Shown here piece by piece: positions 1 to 5,993 of a stretch of 9,544 nucleotides of DNA. This DNA is from Capsulimonas sp039928515. Its GTDB lineage: Bacteria > Armatimonadota > Armatimonadia > Armatimonadales > Capsulimonadaceae. A program made the translations under genes and the position numbers. The notes under the pieces are model-generated. The model did not search any database and had not been told where the DNA came from. It saw only the letters and a list, made by a program, of their open reading frames with translations. Within the stretch, counting starts at the first letter, position 1; each line of letters opens with the position of its first letter. Location of the stretch: NCBI RefSeq assembly GCF_039928515.1, contig NZ_JBDSSZ010000176.1. One strand, 5' to 3'.

Positions 1-45
1 CTGGGGGACCGGAAAAATGCCTCTATCCGAAATCGGGTCCCCCAG
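1..45. repeat. Hairpin at the window edge
   Basis: CTGGGGGACC (1-10) and GGTCCCCCAG (36-45) form a perfect 10-bp inverted repeat around a 25-base loop. It adjoins the left composite repeat and probably belongs to the outer arm of that element, which is cut by the window start. Confidence 0.55.
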
Positions 46-199
46 AATTGGGGCGGAGGGGCCTCTTTCCGAAACCTCACGCCAAGAGCGATGTCGTCCA
101 TAATGACTAGCACCCACTTCCCACTGCGAAGCAGCTCGCAGGGAAGCAGCTCACAGGGAAGGGGGGAAGCGCGCTAAAGCGCCGGGGGGTTAGGCAGCC
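36..199. repeat. Composite dispersed repeat, left copy
   Basis: This block is a diverged reverse complement of 9331-9470. Shared pieces, in order, are a G-rich arm (GGGGCGGAGGGGCC near 50-63), the segment 81-96 (14 of 16 bases matching 9529-9544), a segment starting AGCACCCACTTCCCACTGCG at 109, and the end GGGGGGTTAGGC followed by GCC at about 184-199. The left copy has an extra unit: a 15-base tandem duplication with one mismatch at 128-142 and 143-157. Small hairpins are visible, for example CTGC-GAA-GCAG and GCGC-TAAA-GCGC. No ORF with gene-like features lies in it. It is most likely a non-coding dispersed repeat family; use as a transposon end is possible but there is no transposase. Confidence 0.7.
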
Positions 200-240
200 C
201 CATCGCCCAAAATATCAATACGGGTCAATTACGCCAAATG

Positions 241-296
241 CTGGTATAAACAGTATGGATCTCCCGGTCCAGCCGGGCCGGGGGATCCCCATTTTT
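241..296 (+). promoter_or_regulatory. Extended -10-like box and terminator-like leader hairpin
   Basis: TGGTATAAA (242-250) resembles an extended -10 element. Six bases later a 14-bp stem begins: 257-270 pairs with 275-288, with two G-T wobbles and the loop AGCC. It is followed by CCATTTTT. The stem plus T run looks like an intrinsic terminator or attenuator placed 44 bases before the PAS-RsbT gene at 341. If the box is a real promoter, transcription would start at about the first base of the stem. The same box, spacing and GGATC-initiated stem recur at 3557-3604. The promoter call is weak because no good -35 is visible; the hairpin itself is certain. Confidence 0.5.
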
Positions 297-340
297 CCGG
301 CGGACGAATGCAGAGATAACAGAGGGTCGAAGACAGCCCC

Positions 341-1681
341 ATGCCCGACGATGAAAACAATTCCCGAGAGACCGCCCCGCCGTCGCTCGCTCAGAACGAA
401 CGCCGGTACCAGACGCTGTTTGAAACGATGGCGCAGGGCGTCGTTTGGCAGGATACGGAAGGGAATATCACATCGGCGAACGCCGCCGCTGAGCGGATCC
501 TGGGGCTCACTCTGGACCAAATGCGCAATCGCCCGGCGGCGCTGAGCGAAACGCTCCATCCCCTGCGCGACAACGGCTCCGAGTACACATTAGAAGACCG
601 CCCCACGGTCAAGGCGCTTCGTACCGGCCAGCCCGTGCCGGGCGCGATCCTCGGATTCTTTCGAACGGACCTGGGAGAAATGCGCTGGCTAAGTGTGGAC
701 GCCATTCCGGAGATCGACCCGGCCAACAACGCGATTCTAGGCGCTTACACCATCTTCGAGGACATCACCGACCGCCGCCACGCTCAGCACGAAGCGGCGG
801 AGGCCAGCCGCCGGGTCACCACCATTCTGGAGAACGTCACCGACGCCTTCTTCGCGCTGGATCACGAGTTCCACTACATTTACGTCAACCAGCGCGGCGA
901 ACAGCTGACGGGCCAGACACGTGAGGAACTGCTCGGACGCCGGGTGTGGGACGTTTATCCAGACCTGATCGGAACCGAGTTCTACCACCAATACCACCGG
1001 GTCATGGACGGCGGCGGCCCCGCCACCTTTGAGGCGTTTTACGCCGGGTCTCAAAACTGGTTCCGCGCCCACGCCTACGGCACGCCCGATGGGCTCGCCG
1101 TTTATCTGCGCAACATCACCCATGAACGACACGCGGAAGAAGAGCGCCTGTCCGCCGAACAGCGCCAGCGCGAGTTCATGCGCGATGTGCTCGCGAGCGT
1201 CACGGCCGGAAAGCTATGTCTGTGTTTCGACGACGCCGATCTCCCAAGCGATCCCCCGGGCGCGGACAGCATTCCGCTCACCCTCACCGAAGGTCTGCGC
1301 GCCCTGCGCCGCCGCGCCGAGGAGGCCGCCTGCGCCGAAGGCTTCGACCCCAATCGCACCTATGACCTGATCACCGCCGCCAGCGAAGCCGGCATGAACG
1401 CCGTCGTCCACGCCGGCGGAGGCGCGGCATACGTCCGTGTTCTTCCAAACCACGTCGTGCAAATCTGGATCATCGACGAAGGCCCCGGCATCTCCATCGA
1501 AAACCTGCCCCGCGCCACTCTCGAAAAAGGCTACACCACCGCCGGAACCCTCGGACACGGCATGAAAATGATGCTCCGCGCCGTCGACCGCGTCTACCTC
1601 CGAACCACCTCCAACGGCGCCACCGTCGTCCTCGAACAAAGCCCCCACCCCAGCGACAGCGTCCTGCTGAGCGACTGGTGA
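341..1681 (+). CDS. Double-PAS sensor with C-terminal RsbT-like ATPase domain
   Basis: A 446-residue soluble protein with no signal peptide or membrane helix. The first PAS domain spans about residues 20-145 and ends in the typical FEDITDRRHA; the second spans about 155-265 and ends in LRNITHERHA. A short helical linker (about 265-300, with the FMRDVLASVTAGKL segment) leads to a GHKL ATPase domain at about 315-435. That domain has an N box (SEAGMNAVVHAGGG, E349 and N353), a G1 box (IIDEGPGIS, 377-385) and a G2-like stretch (GYTTAGTLGHGMKMM, 397-411). These resemble RsbT/RsbW-type serine kinases rather than histidine kinases, and no H-box dimerisation domain is present. It likely senses a ligand or redox/light cue through PAS and phosphorylates or sequesters a partner protein. 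No STAS, PP2C or sigma partner is in the window. The start is the first ATG of the frame; AGAGGG lies 14 bases upstream, a poor ribosome binding site. Confidence 0.88.
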   Translation: MPDDENNSRETAPPSLAQNERRYQTLFETMAQGVVWQDTEGNITSANAAAERILGLTLDQMRNRPAALSETLHPLRDNGSEYTLEDRPTVKALRTGQPVPGAILGFFRTDLGEMRWLSVDAIPEIDPANNAILGAYTIFEDITDRRHAQHEAAEASRRVTTILENVTDAFFALDHEFHYIYVNQRGEQLTGQTREELLGRRVWDVYPDLIGTEFYHQYHRVMDGGGPATFEAFYAGSQNWFRAHAYGTPDGLAVYLRNITHERHAEEERLSAEQRQREFMRDVLASVTAGKLCLCFDDADLPSDPPGADSIPLTLTEGLRALRRRAEEAACAEGFDPNRTYDLITAASEAGMNAVVHAGGGAAYVRVLPNHVVQIWIIDEGPGISIENLPRATLEKGYTTAGTLGHGMKMMLRAVDRVYLRTTSNGATVVLEQSPHPSDSVLLSDW

Positions 1682-1690
1682 ACGGGGCAG

Positions 1691-1880
1691 ATTCGGCCCC
1701 CCTGCCCCCCAATCCTGGGGGAGGATTCTGGCATCACCCTGGCCCCCAAAGGGGTAAAAGCTCATCGTCGCCCCCGTAACAAAGATTTGCCACGCCATCA
1801 GTGTTATGGTCTATACCCCTTGTGGGGTCGGGGGCGTCTTCTCCTCCACCAGGATTGGGGGGCAGGGGCCGAACCTGAAC
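1691..1880. repeat. Hairpin-shaped dispersed repeat element
   Basis: The gap after the PAS gene (1682-1892) is mostly one long imperfect inverted repeat. Outer arms CGGCCCC-CTGCCCCCCAATCCTGG (about 1695-1720) and their complement (about 1850-1874) match almost perfectly. Nested inside are a second pair (CCCCAAAGGGGTA near 1744 and TACCCCTTGTGGGG near 1813), a CGCCCCCG/CGGGGGCG pair, and GTAACA/TGTTAT. The outer arm shares its core (CGGCCCC, a short G/C run, then CCCCA and TCCTGG) with the arms at 9418-9544 and, inverted, with 45-65. I see no gene in it. It has the look of a non-autonomous palindromic repeat, and it lies between convergent genes where it might also stop transcription. Confidence 0.6.
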
Positions 1881-1892
1881 ACGTGCGCAGCC

Positions 1893-2606
1893 TCACGGCT
1901 CTGGAAACACTCCGAGCGGCCGCCAGCGGCGGCCGCGCCAGCGTTTCCTGCGTCGGCGCTGACTGCTCGCGATACTCCAAAAGACGCTCTGGAGCGAAAG
2001 CACAAACAACGCCGCCGGAATGTAGATAATCCCGCCCGAGAGATAATCTGCCATGGCGAAGATCATTCGCGAACGCGACGTCTTGGGCAGGCGCTTCAGC
2101 GCGCCGTGGCTGGGGTGAAAGGGGAACTCGTGGAGATAATCGCGCGGGGGACCCTGTGTGTCCAGCGCCCAAACGCCCGTCGAATTCCCTTCATCGTCGG
2201 ACCTACAAAGGATGTCCCGCCGCCCGTCGCCGTTCACATCCAGAAAGCCGAAATAAACCGGATGCCGTCCTCCAAGATAGGCGACGGCCACATCGCCCCG
2301 ATAGAAGGTGCAGCCCGCGCCGGCGCGACGCCCATGGAAGAAGTCGTATTGCAGTCGATCGGCGGGAATCCCGACGCGCCTCGGATCGATCCAATGCGTA
2401 TCCGGAGCGTCGTCAGGCGTCTCGATGAAACGAAATTGGAACCATGGATCGACCGCTCCGATCAAGTATCCGCCGAGAAATGAAAACAAAAGCAGACCGG
2501 CGTTCAAAGACAGACAAAGGAGCCGGATGTACTTCCAAAAACGCCGGCGACGGCGCAGGCCGATCCCATCCCCCGAACTGTCCCCAGATAGTCCAGCGCC
2601 GCTCAT
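1893..2606 (-). CDS. Two-helix membrane protein with one FG-GAP-like calcium loop
   Basis: A 237-residue protein not assigned to a named family. After an Arg-rich N-terminus (RRRRRFWK, residues 18-25) comes membrane helix 1 at about 28-51. An exported loop of about 140 residues follows, then helix 2 at about 190-212, then a very basic tail (RRRRKRWRGRRWR). By the positive-inside rule both ends are cytoplasmic. The outer loop contains FGFLDVNGDGRRDILC (119-134), the DxNxDGxxD calcium loop of FG-GAP/VCBS repeats, but only once, whereas propeller proteins carry several. The start chosen is the ATG at 2606: AAGGGG lies 5 bases upstream. An in-frame ATG at 2633 would translate this ribosome binding site. 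The stop is close to the hairpin repeat at 1691-1880. Role unknown; surface binding or adhesion is a guess. Confidence 0.7.
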   Translation of the reverse strand: MSGAGLSGDSSGDGIGLRRRRRFWKYIRLLCLSLNAGLLLFSFLGGYLIGAVDPWFQFRFIETPDDAPDTHWIDPRRVGIPADRLQYDFFHGRRAGAGCTFYRGDVAVAYLGGRHPVYFGFLDVNGDGRRDILCRSDDEGNSTGVWALDTQGPPRDYLHEFPFHPSHGALKRLPKTSRSRMIFAMADYLSGGIIYIPAALFVLSLQSVFWSIASSQRRRRKRWRGRRWRPLGVFPEP

Positions 2607-2684
2607 ATGTTCCCCTTCCCCCACTTCACCCATTCGGTACCTAGGGAGAAAGAACGCGCTGCGGACGTGTGAGTTTCGCGAGTC

Positions 2685-2719
2685 GAAAAAACAGCCCGCG
2701 TTTCTTTCGAAACGCAGGC
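2685..2719 (-). terminator. Intrinsic terminator of the secreted-protein gene
   Basis: On the minus strand GCCTGCGTTTC-GAAA-GAAACGCGGGC forms an 11-bp stem with one G-U wobble and a GAAA tetraloop, followed by TGTTTTTTC. It begins 32 bases after the stop at 2752. This is a textbook Rho-independent terminator, and it separates this gene from the membrane-protein gene starting at 2606. Confidence 0.88.
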
Positions 2720-2751
2720 CGCTTGAGTGAACAAATCCGAAGCTCCTAATT

Positions 2752-3360
2752 TTACTGCACGGCGATGCTGTAGCTCAGCTCGCCGGAGTAGCTGCCGCCG
2801 CCGGTGATCGCCCCGTAGTCCGTCAAGTGGCGCGTGACTGTGACCGAGCCGCCGGGCGCCACGAGGACGGTGGAGACATGGGCCGCCGTCTTGCTGCCGC
2901 TCACGGTCTGCTGGGCAATTCCGCGCCCGGTGTAGTAAGTCGTGACGGGGGCGTCGCCCAGGCCGTTGTCGGCATTGGTGGTGCGCGTGACGCCGTACTG
3001 CGCGCCGCTGGCCGCGTATGAGTATTCGGTGATCGTGACGGTGACCGGCGCGGGGTCGTGCGCCAGATCGCCGTTGTTCGGAACCCACGCAATGGTCCCG
3101 GTGTAGTTGACGCTGCCCGTCAGACTGCCGCCGCCGCCGCCCGCGCCGATATCGAAACTCATCGAGCTTGCCGTATACGCCGGGCTGAGCGGCCCGCCGC
3201 CGCCGCTCCCCACCGGATTGTACGTAAACCCGCCTGTGGGCGCGCCCGTTAGGCCCCAATGACCCGCATAAGCCGGCTGAGAAATCAACAGAGGCGCCGC
3301 CGCGAAAATAACAGCGCCAAGAACAAATGACCGACCGCCCAGCATTTTGCCAACGTTCAT
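2752..3360 (-). CDS. Secreted Gly/Ser/Thr-rich hypothetical protein
   Basis: A 202-residue exported protein. The signal peptide is clear: basic n-region (MNVGKMLGGR), hydrophobic core (about 11-26) and an AYA cleavage site at 30-32, giving a mature start at GHWG. The mature part is rich in Gly, Ser, Thr, Tyr and Val. It has two Gly runs (GGGG and GGGGG) near the N-terminus and alternating hydrophobic segments such as APVTVTITEYSYAA and GGSVTVTRHL, suggesting a beta-sandwich or adhesin-like fold. It has no C-terminal membrane anchor, PEP-CTERM or LPXTG motif, so it is probably periplasmic, surface-associated or released. The start at 3360 is preferred over the upstream in-frame ATG at 3456 because GAGGTG lies 6 bases before it and the signal peptide then sits at the N-terminus. 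It appears monocistronic, with its own promoter and terminator. Function not recognised. Confidence 0.78.
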   Translation of the reverse strand: MNVGKMLGGRSFVLGAVIFAAAPLLISQPAYAGHWGLTGAPTGGFTYNPVGSGGGGPLSPAYTASSMSFDIGAGGGGGSLTGSVNYTGTIAWVPNNGDLAHDPAPVTVTITEYSYAASGAQYGVTRTTNADNGLGDAPVTTYYTGRGIAQQTVSGSKTAAHVSTVLVAPGGSVTVTRHLTDYGAITGGGSYSGELSYSIAVQ

Positions 3361-3434
3361 ACCAGTCACCTCATAAGCGTATTTTGCGAGCCACGACATC
3401 GTAAGCCAGCGCCCGCGCCCTATTATGACATTTA

Positions 3435-3463
3435 AGTATACGTATACGCTACCCATGATACAA
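3435..3463 (-). promoter_or_regulatory. Putative promoter with GTATACGTATAC palindrome
   Basis: Read on the minus strand: TTGTAT, 17 bases, TATACT, giving a start near 3427 and a leader of about 65 bases before the secreted-protein gene. A perfect 12-base palindrome GTATACGTATAC (3436-3447) overlaps the -10 box and could be an operator. The wider gap 3361-3673 also holds the box-plus-hairpin module at 3557-3604 and the palindrome at 3629-3661; I see no gene in it. Confidence 0.4.
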
Positions 3464-3556
3464 TTATTTTCAACGTTCTACTTCTGATAAATCGTACAAA
3501 AAACGAGCGCCCGCGATCCGCTCTCCCAAGAGAGCACGCGACATTTTTCGGGAATC

Positions 3557-3604
3557 CTGGTATAAATCCTCTGGATCCTTCAGCCCTGAAAAGCTGAGGG
3601 ATCT
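3557..3604 (+). promoter_or_regulatory. Second TGGTATAAA box with GGATC hairpin
   Basis: CTGGTATAAA (3557-3566) is followed after 6 bases by a 12-bp stem. Bases 3573-3584 pair with 3593-3604, with G-T wobbles, around an 8-base loop. A GACA (-35-like GCGACA) lies 17 bases before TATAAA. Box, spacing and the GGATC at the foot of the stem are the same as at 241-288. No plus-strand gene follows, so if transcribed it would make a short RNA running towards the antisense of the Fic gene 3' end. The hairpin is certain; its role is not. Confidence 0.4.
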
Positions 3605-3628
3605 CTTTCGAAATTCTCCCAGGGCAAT

Positions 3629-3669
3629 TTTCATTTCACTTTGTGATAAAGTGAAATGAAACTCAAATG
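3629..3669. repeat. 41-bp palindromic direct repeat, copy after the Fic gene
   Basis: TTTCATTTCACTTT (3629-3642) and its exact complement (3648-3661) enclose the loop GTGAT; CTCAAATG (3662-3669) follows. The unit is identical to 5074-5114 except for one loop base. Read with the Fic gene, it begins 4 bases after the TAA stop. As RNA it would fold into a 14-bp stem, but AT-rich and without a dedicated U run, so it is at most a weak terminator. Its long perfect dyad also fits a binding site for a dimeric regulator. Confidence 0.8.
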
Positions 3670-3673
3670 AAAT

Positions 3674-5002
3674 TTACGCCGTCGTCCCTAGTTTCGCCTC
3701 CAGATCCTTGGCGGGCGTGAAATAAGTGGTCTTACCGCGCTGCGTTCTTACCAAAAAGCCACGGTCCGACAGATCGACCAGATCGGCGCGCGCTGGATTA
3801 TAAGAGATATCGTGACTGAGGCGATGGCCTTCAGTCGTATACAAAAATCCCGGATGCCGAAGCGCGTGCGTGAGAAGCGCACGCTGTCGGTGGTTGAACG
3901 ATCCGGCGGCGCGCATCAAGCTTTCCACAGCCTTGAGTTTTGCGCTCTTTTTCTGGATGTATGCGTCGAGCGCATCAAGCGCGCTCCGAAGAACACCGAT
4001 TTGGTGAAGGATGAAGTAGGTCAGATCGTTGTCGTCCGTCTCTGTATAAAGAAATGCTTTCCCGTACTTCGCCGGCGCTTTGAGAAGAATATCGGAGATC
4101 GAGATAAACTCGAAGACCCAGAACCCGTGGCGCAGCATGGACCAGTAAAAGAGCGAACGGGCGGTGCGGCCATTGCCATCGACAAAGGGATGGTCGTAGG
4201 CCAGCCAAAAGTGGAGAATGATCGCTCGGATCGCGGGATGCACGAAATGCATCGGCGTTTGCCCATTTGCGAAATCGCACATTTGGACCAGACGCTCCGG
4301 CAGTTCCAGTGCGGGCGGCGGAAGATGGACTATCGCTCCCTGATCGTCCTCCACCTGAACGTCCTCACTGTCCGTACGAAATCGACCGGCGGCCGTCGGG
4401 TCGTCCAGCGTATCGCGCGTCACCAGGCGATGAAGCTCAAAGACGAGTTCCGGAGTGAGGGCCTCATCTTTCAAAGCTCCAATCCTGCGCATCGTTTGAA
4501 AGTTGTTCAGGATCATTCGCTCGCTGCGGTCACGCGGCGAGCGCCCACTGTGGATCATCTCCTTCGCCACGAGACGCGTGGTGGTTGCGCCCTCCAGCTG
4601 ACTGGATGTGATGGCTTCTTCGATCAGCGACGACATATAGTACTGATTGCGCGTCTCCGGGTTCATGATTTGCAGCGGCGCGCCCACTTTGCCTCCGGCG
4701 GCCAGGTCAATCAAATGCAGCTGTTCCGGGATCGGGTCGGTAATCAGATACTGGAAAGGCTTGCCCCAAGCATCTCGCAGCGGCGTTTCCTGGTACAGAC
4801 GGGACCTCCCCAGTTTCAGGCCCAGCCACCACTCTTCCCGCGTCAAGCCGGCTGGAGGCTGACGGCAGATGATTTCGTCCCAATGCAGATATCGAGGCTT
4901 GGAAGAGCTTGTCGGGAATGAACTGAAGACCGGCAGTAGCCGGTCCGGCGGCGTTTTCGTTAAAATGTCCTGCCATCGGGGAGGACGCATGGGCATTTTC
5001 AT
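3674..5002 (-). CDS. Fic-family AMP-transferase with C-terminal winged-helix-like region
   Basis: A 442-residue cytoplasmic protein. The catalytic Fic motif HPFVDGNGRTAR (residues 271-282) is intact, including the catalytic His271 and the GNGRxxR nucleotide-binding loop. Such enzymes usually transfer AMP from ATP to a hydroxyl of a target protein. The autoinhibitory motif [S/T]xxxE[G/N] is present N-terminal of the Fic core as SSQLEG (133-138), so it is a class II Fic protein expected to be held inactive in cis by Glu137 rather than by a separate antitoxin. Residues about 1-110 form an N-terminal extension. About 365-432 (NHRQRALLTHALRHPG, then ARADLVDLSDRGFL and GKTTYF) look like a winged helix, common in Fic proteins. 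No good ribosome binding site precedes the ATG at 5002; in-frame ATGs at 4996 and 4990 are alternatives. The gene is bracketed by the 41-bp palindromic repeats. The target protein is unknown. Confidence 0.93.
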   Translation of the reverse strand: MKMPMRPPRWQDILTKTPPDRLLPVFSSFPTSSSKPRYLHWDEIICRQPPAGLTREEWWLGLKLGRSRLYQETPLRDAWGKPFQYLITDPIPEQLHLIDLAAGGKVGAPLQIMNPETRNQYYMSSLIEEAITSSQLEGATTTRLVAKEMIHSGRSPRDRSERMILNNFQTMRRIGALKDEALTPELVFELHRLVTRDTLDDPTAAGRFRTDSEDVQVEDDQGAIVHLPPPALELPERLVQMCDFANGQTPMHFVHPAIRAIILHFWLAYDHPFVDGNGRTARSLFYWSMLRHGFWVFEFISISDILLKAPAKYGKAFLYTETDDNDLTYFILHQIGVLRSALDALDAYIQKKSAKLKAVESLMRAAGSFNHRQRALLTHALRHPGFLYTTEGHRLSHDISYNPARADLVDLSDRGFLVRTQRGKTTYFTPAKDLEAKLGTTA

Positions 5003-5073
5003 GGAGAGATACGAGCCTTTTCAAACGGCGGCGACTACGATAATATACCTGACGACACCGTGAAAATGCGCAG

Positions 5074-5114
5074 TTTCATTTCACTTTGCGATAAAGTGAA
5101 ATGAAACTCAAATG
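5074..5114. repeat. 41-bp palindromic direct repeat, copy before the Fic gene
   Basis: TTTCATTTCACTTT (5074-5087) and its exact complement (5093-5106) enclose GCGAT; CTCAAATG (5107-5114) follows. It lies 72 bases upstream of the Fic start and, read on the minus strand, 3 bases after the stop of the membrane-protein gene at 5118. Between it and fic is an AT-rich stretch with a possible -10 (TATATT, complement of 5042-5047). It could therefore act as an operator for fic, as a stop for the upstream gene, or as one end of a mobile cassette. Confidence 0.8.
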
Positions 5115-5117
5115 TCT

Positions 5118-5738
5118 TTATTTCCGATTACGCTTGGGAGGAACCGGGGTCTGAAGGCGCCGGGCGCCGGTAATTCGAGTGCGGGGGTCCGTGAGAAAGG
5201 GGACACCGAGCAAGTGTGCCGCGTACTCGGCATACTCGGCGGTTCGAAACCGTCCCGGCTGACCGGGGATTACCGGGTAGGGCGGCGCTCCGAGGCGGAT
5301 GCCCATCGTATCCTGGGCGCCCGGCTTGCGCCGCAGAAATACCCGCTGCGTCGTCTCGTGGATATAGACGCCGGAAAACTCATCCATCGATCCCGTGACT
5401 ACCGTCTTTGGTCCGGGCCAGTAGGTTCGTTTCTCGTATGTTCTGCGACGCAAATCGACCGTCATCTCCTCCATCGCCATCATGCGCGCAAGAAGGTAAA
5501 CGCACATCCACCCAAACAACATCATCCCGCAAGCCATCCTCAGCGTGGCCGTGTCCGCCCGGCCATTTGGGGAAGAAAGCGGCAGGACAAGCAACTGGCC
5601 GAGGAACAGCAGAACGGCGGCAATGCCGGCATAGGTCGCAATCCGCGTAGCGCGCGGTGGACGGATGACCACTGTGCTGTCATTCGGTTTGGTGATCCAG
5701 GAGCCCAACAATGCGAGCGAGCGTATCTCTTGAGGCAT
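5118..5738 (-). CDS. Two-helix membrane protein, function unknown
   Basis: A 206-residue protein. A short N-terminal region (MPQEIRSLALLGSWITKPND) precedes two hydrophobic helices at about 33-55 and 67-88, with a short loop between. The C-terminal 115 residues are soluble and basic: VDLRRRTYEKRTYWPG, then GSMDEFSGVYIHETTQRVFLRRKPG. The pattern of two adjacent helices followed by a beta-rich region is seen in small bacterial PH-like or DUF membrane proteins, but I do not recognise a named family. The C-terminus PVPPKRNRK is basic. GGAAG lies 10 bases before the ATG, a moderate ribosome binding site. It is followed directly by the 5074-5114 palindrome and then the Fic gene on the same strand; a functional link to Fic is only positional. 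Confidence 0.7.
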   Translation of the reverse strand: MPQEIRSLALLGSWITKPNDSTVVIRPPRATRIATYAGIAAVLLFLGQLLVLPLSSPNGRADTATLRMACGMMLFGWMCVYLLARMMAMEEMTVDLRRRTYEKRTYWPGPKTVVTGSMDEFSGVYIHETTQRVFLRRKPGAQDTMGIRLGAPPYPVIPGQPGRFRTAEYAEYAAHLLGVPFLTDPRTRITGARRLQTPVPPKRNRK

Positions 5739-5779
5739 TTCTTTTGTCTTCCATCAAAACGGAGCGGAGGCAACTGGTA

Positions 5780-5890
5780 TTATCGGCTCCAGGTGGGCGT
5801 GGGATCTGGTAGGTAAACCGACCCATCAACGTCGATCACGGGTACGCGGAACAGCAGAGCCATCTCCTCGGCATAGGCGTAGGCGTACAT
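5780..5890 (-). CDS. Possible 36-aa ORF
   Basis: ATG at 5890 opens a 36-codon frame (MYAYAYAEEMALLFRVPVID, then VDGSVYLPDPTPTWSR). The composition is protein-like and the frame stays open upstream for another 28 codons or so without an ATG. The ATG is 7 bases after the TGA of the tiny ORF 5898-5993, with a GCGGCGG stretch as a weak ribosome binding site, so coupling is possible. It may be the tail of a gene broken by a frameshift. No family recognised. Confidence 0.3.
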   Translation of the reverse strand: MYAYAYAEEMALLFRVPVIDVDGSVYLPDPTPTWSR

Positions 5891-5897
5891 CCGCCGC

Positions 5898-5993
5898 TCA
5901 GACGACGAACGCCAGCAAAAAGACTTCGCGAGAATGCTTCGACACGATTTCGCCTCCGGAGTCAGAAAATAGTTCTGCTTCAGAATTATTCAC
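5898..5993 (-). CDS. Possible 31-aa ORF overlapping the HTH gene stop
   Basis: GTG at 5993 overlaps the TAA stop of the 89-aa HTH gene (GTGAATAA). It opens a 31-codon frame (VNNSEAELFSDSGGEIVSKH, then SREVFLLAFVV). An internal GTG at 5945 has a much better ribosome binding site (GGAGG, 7 bases upstream) and would give only 15 residues. The AT content rises here and codon use looks unlike the neighbours. The frame may join the 36-aa frame downstream by one frameshift, making a degenerate gene of about 70 residues. Low certainty that it is translated. Confidence 0.2.
   Translation of the reverse strand: MNNSEAELFSDSGGEIVSKHSREVFLLAFVV

Noticed and set aside
1214..1798. 194-codon minus-strand ORF opposite the PAS gene
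   Set aside because: Gly/Ala/Val-rich shadow of the ATPase domain; it also runs into the hairpin repeat.
1806..2483. 225-codon plus-strand ORF
   Set aside because: It starts inside the hairpin repeat and is antisense to the membrane protein with two helices and an FG-GAP-like loop, which has the better start and domain signs.
2607..2633. Upstream start (2633) for the FG-GAP-like membrane protein
   Set aside because: The extra nine codons are the ribosome binding site of the ATG at 2606 read as protein.
3812..4921. 369-codon plus-strand ORF opposite the Fic gene
   Set aside because: Fully antisense to fic, which has an intact Fic motif; no recognisable domain or ribosome binding site.
3629..5114. 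Integron attC sites around fic
   Set aside because: The palindromes trail genes like attC, but no GTTRRRY core and no integron integrase are visible.
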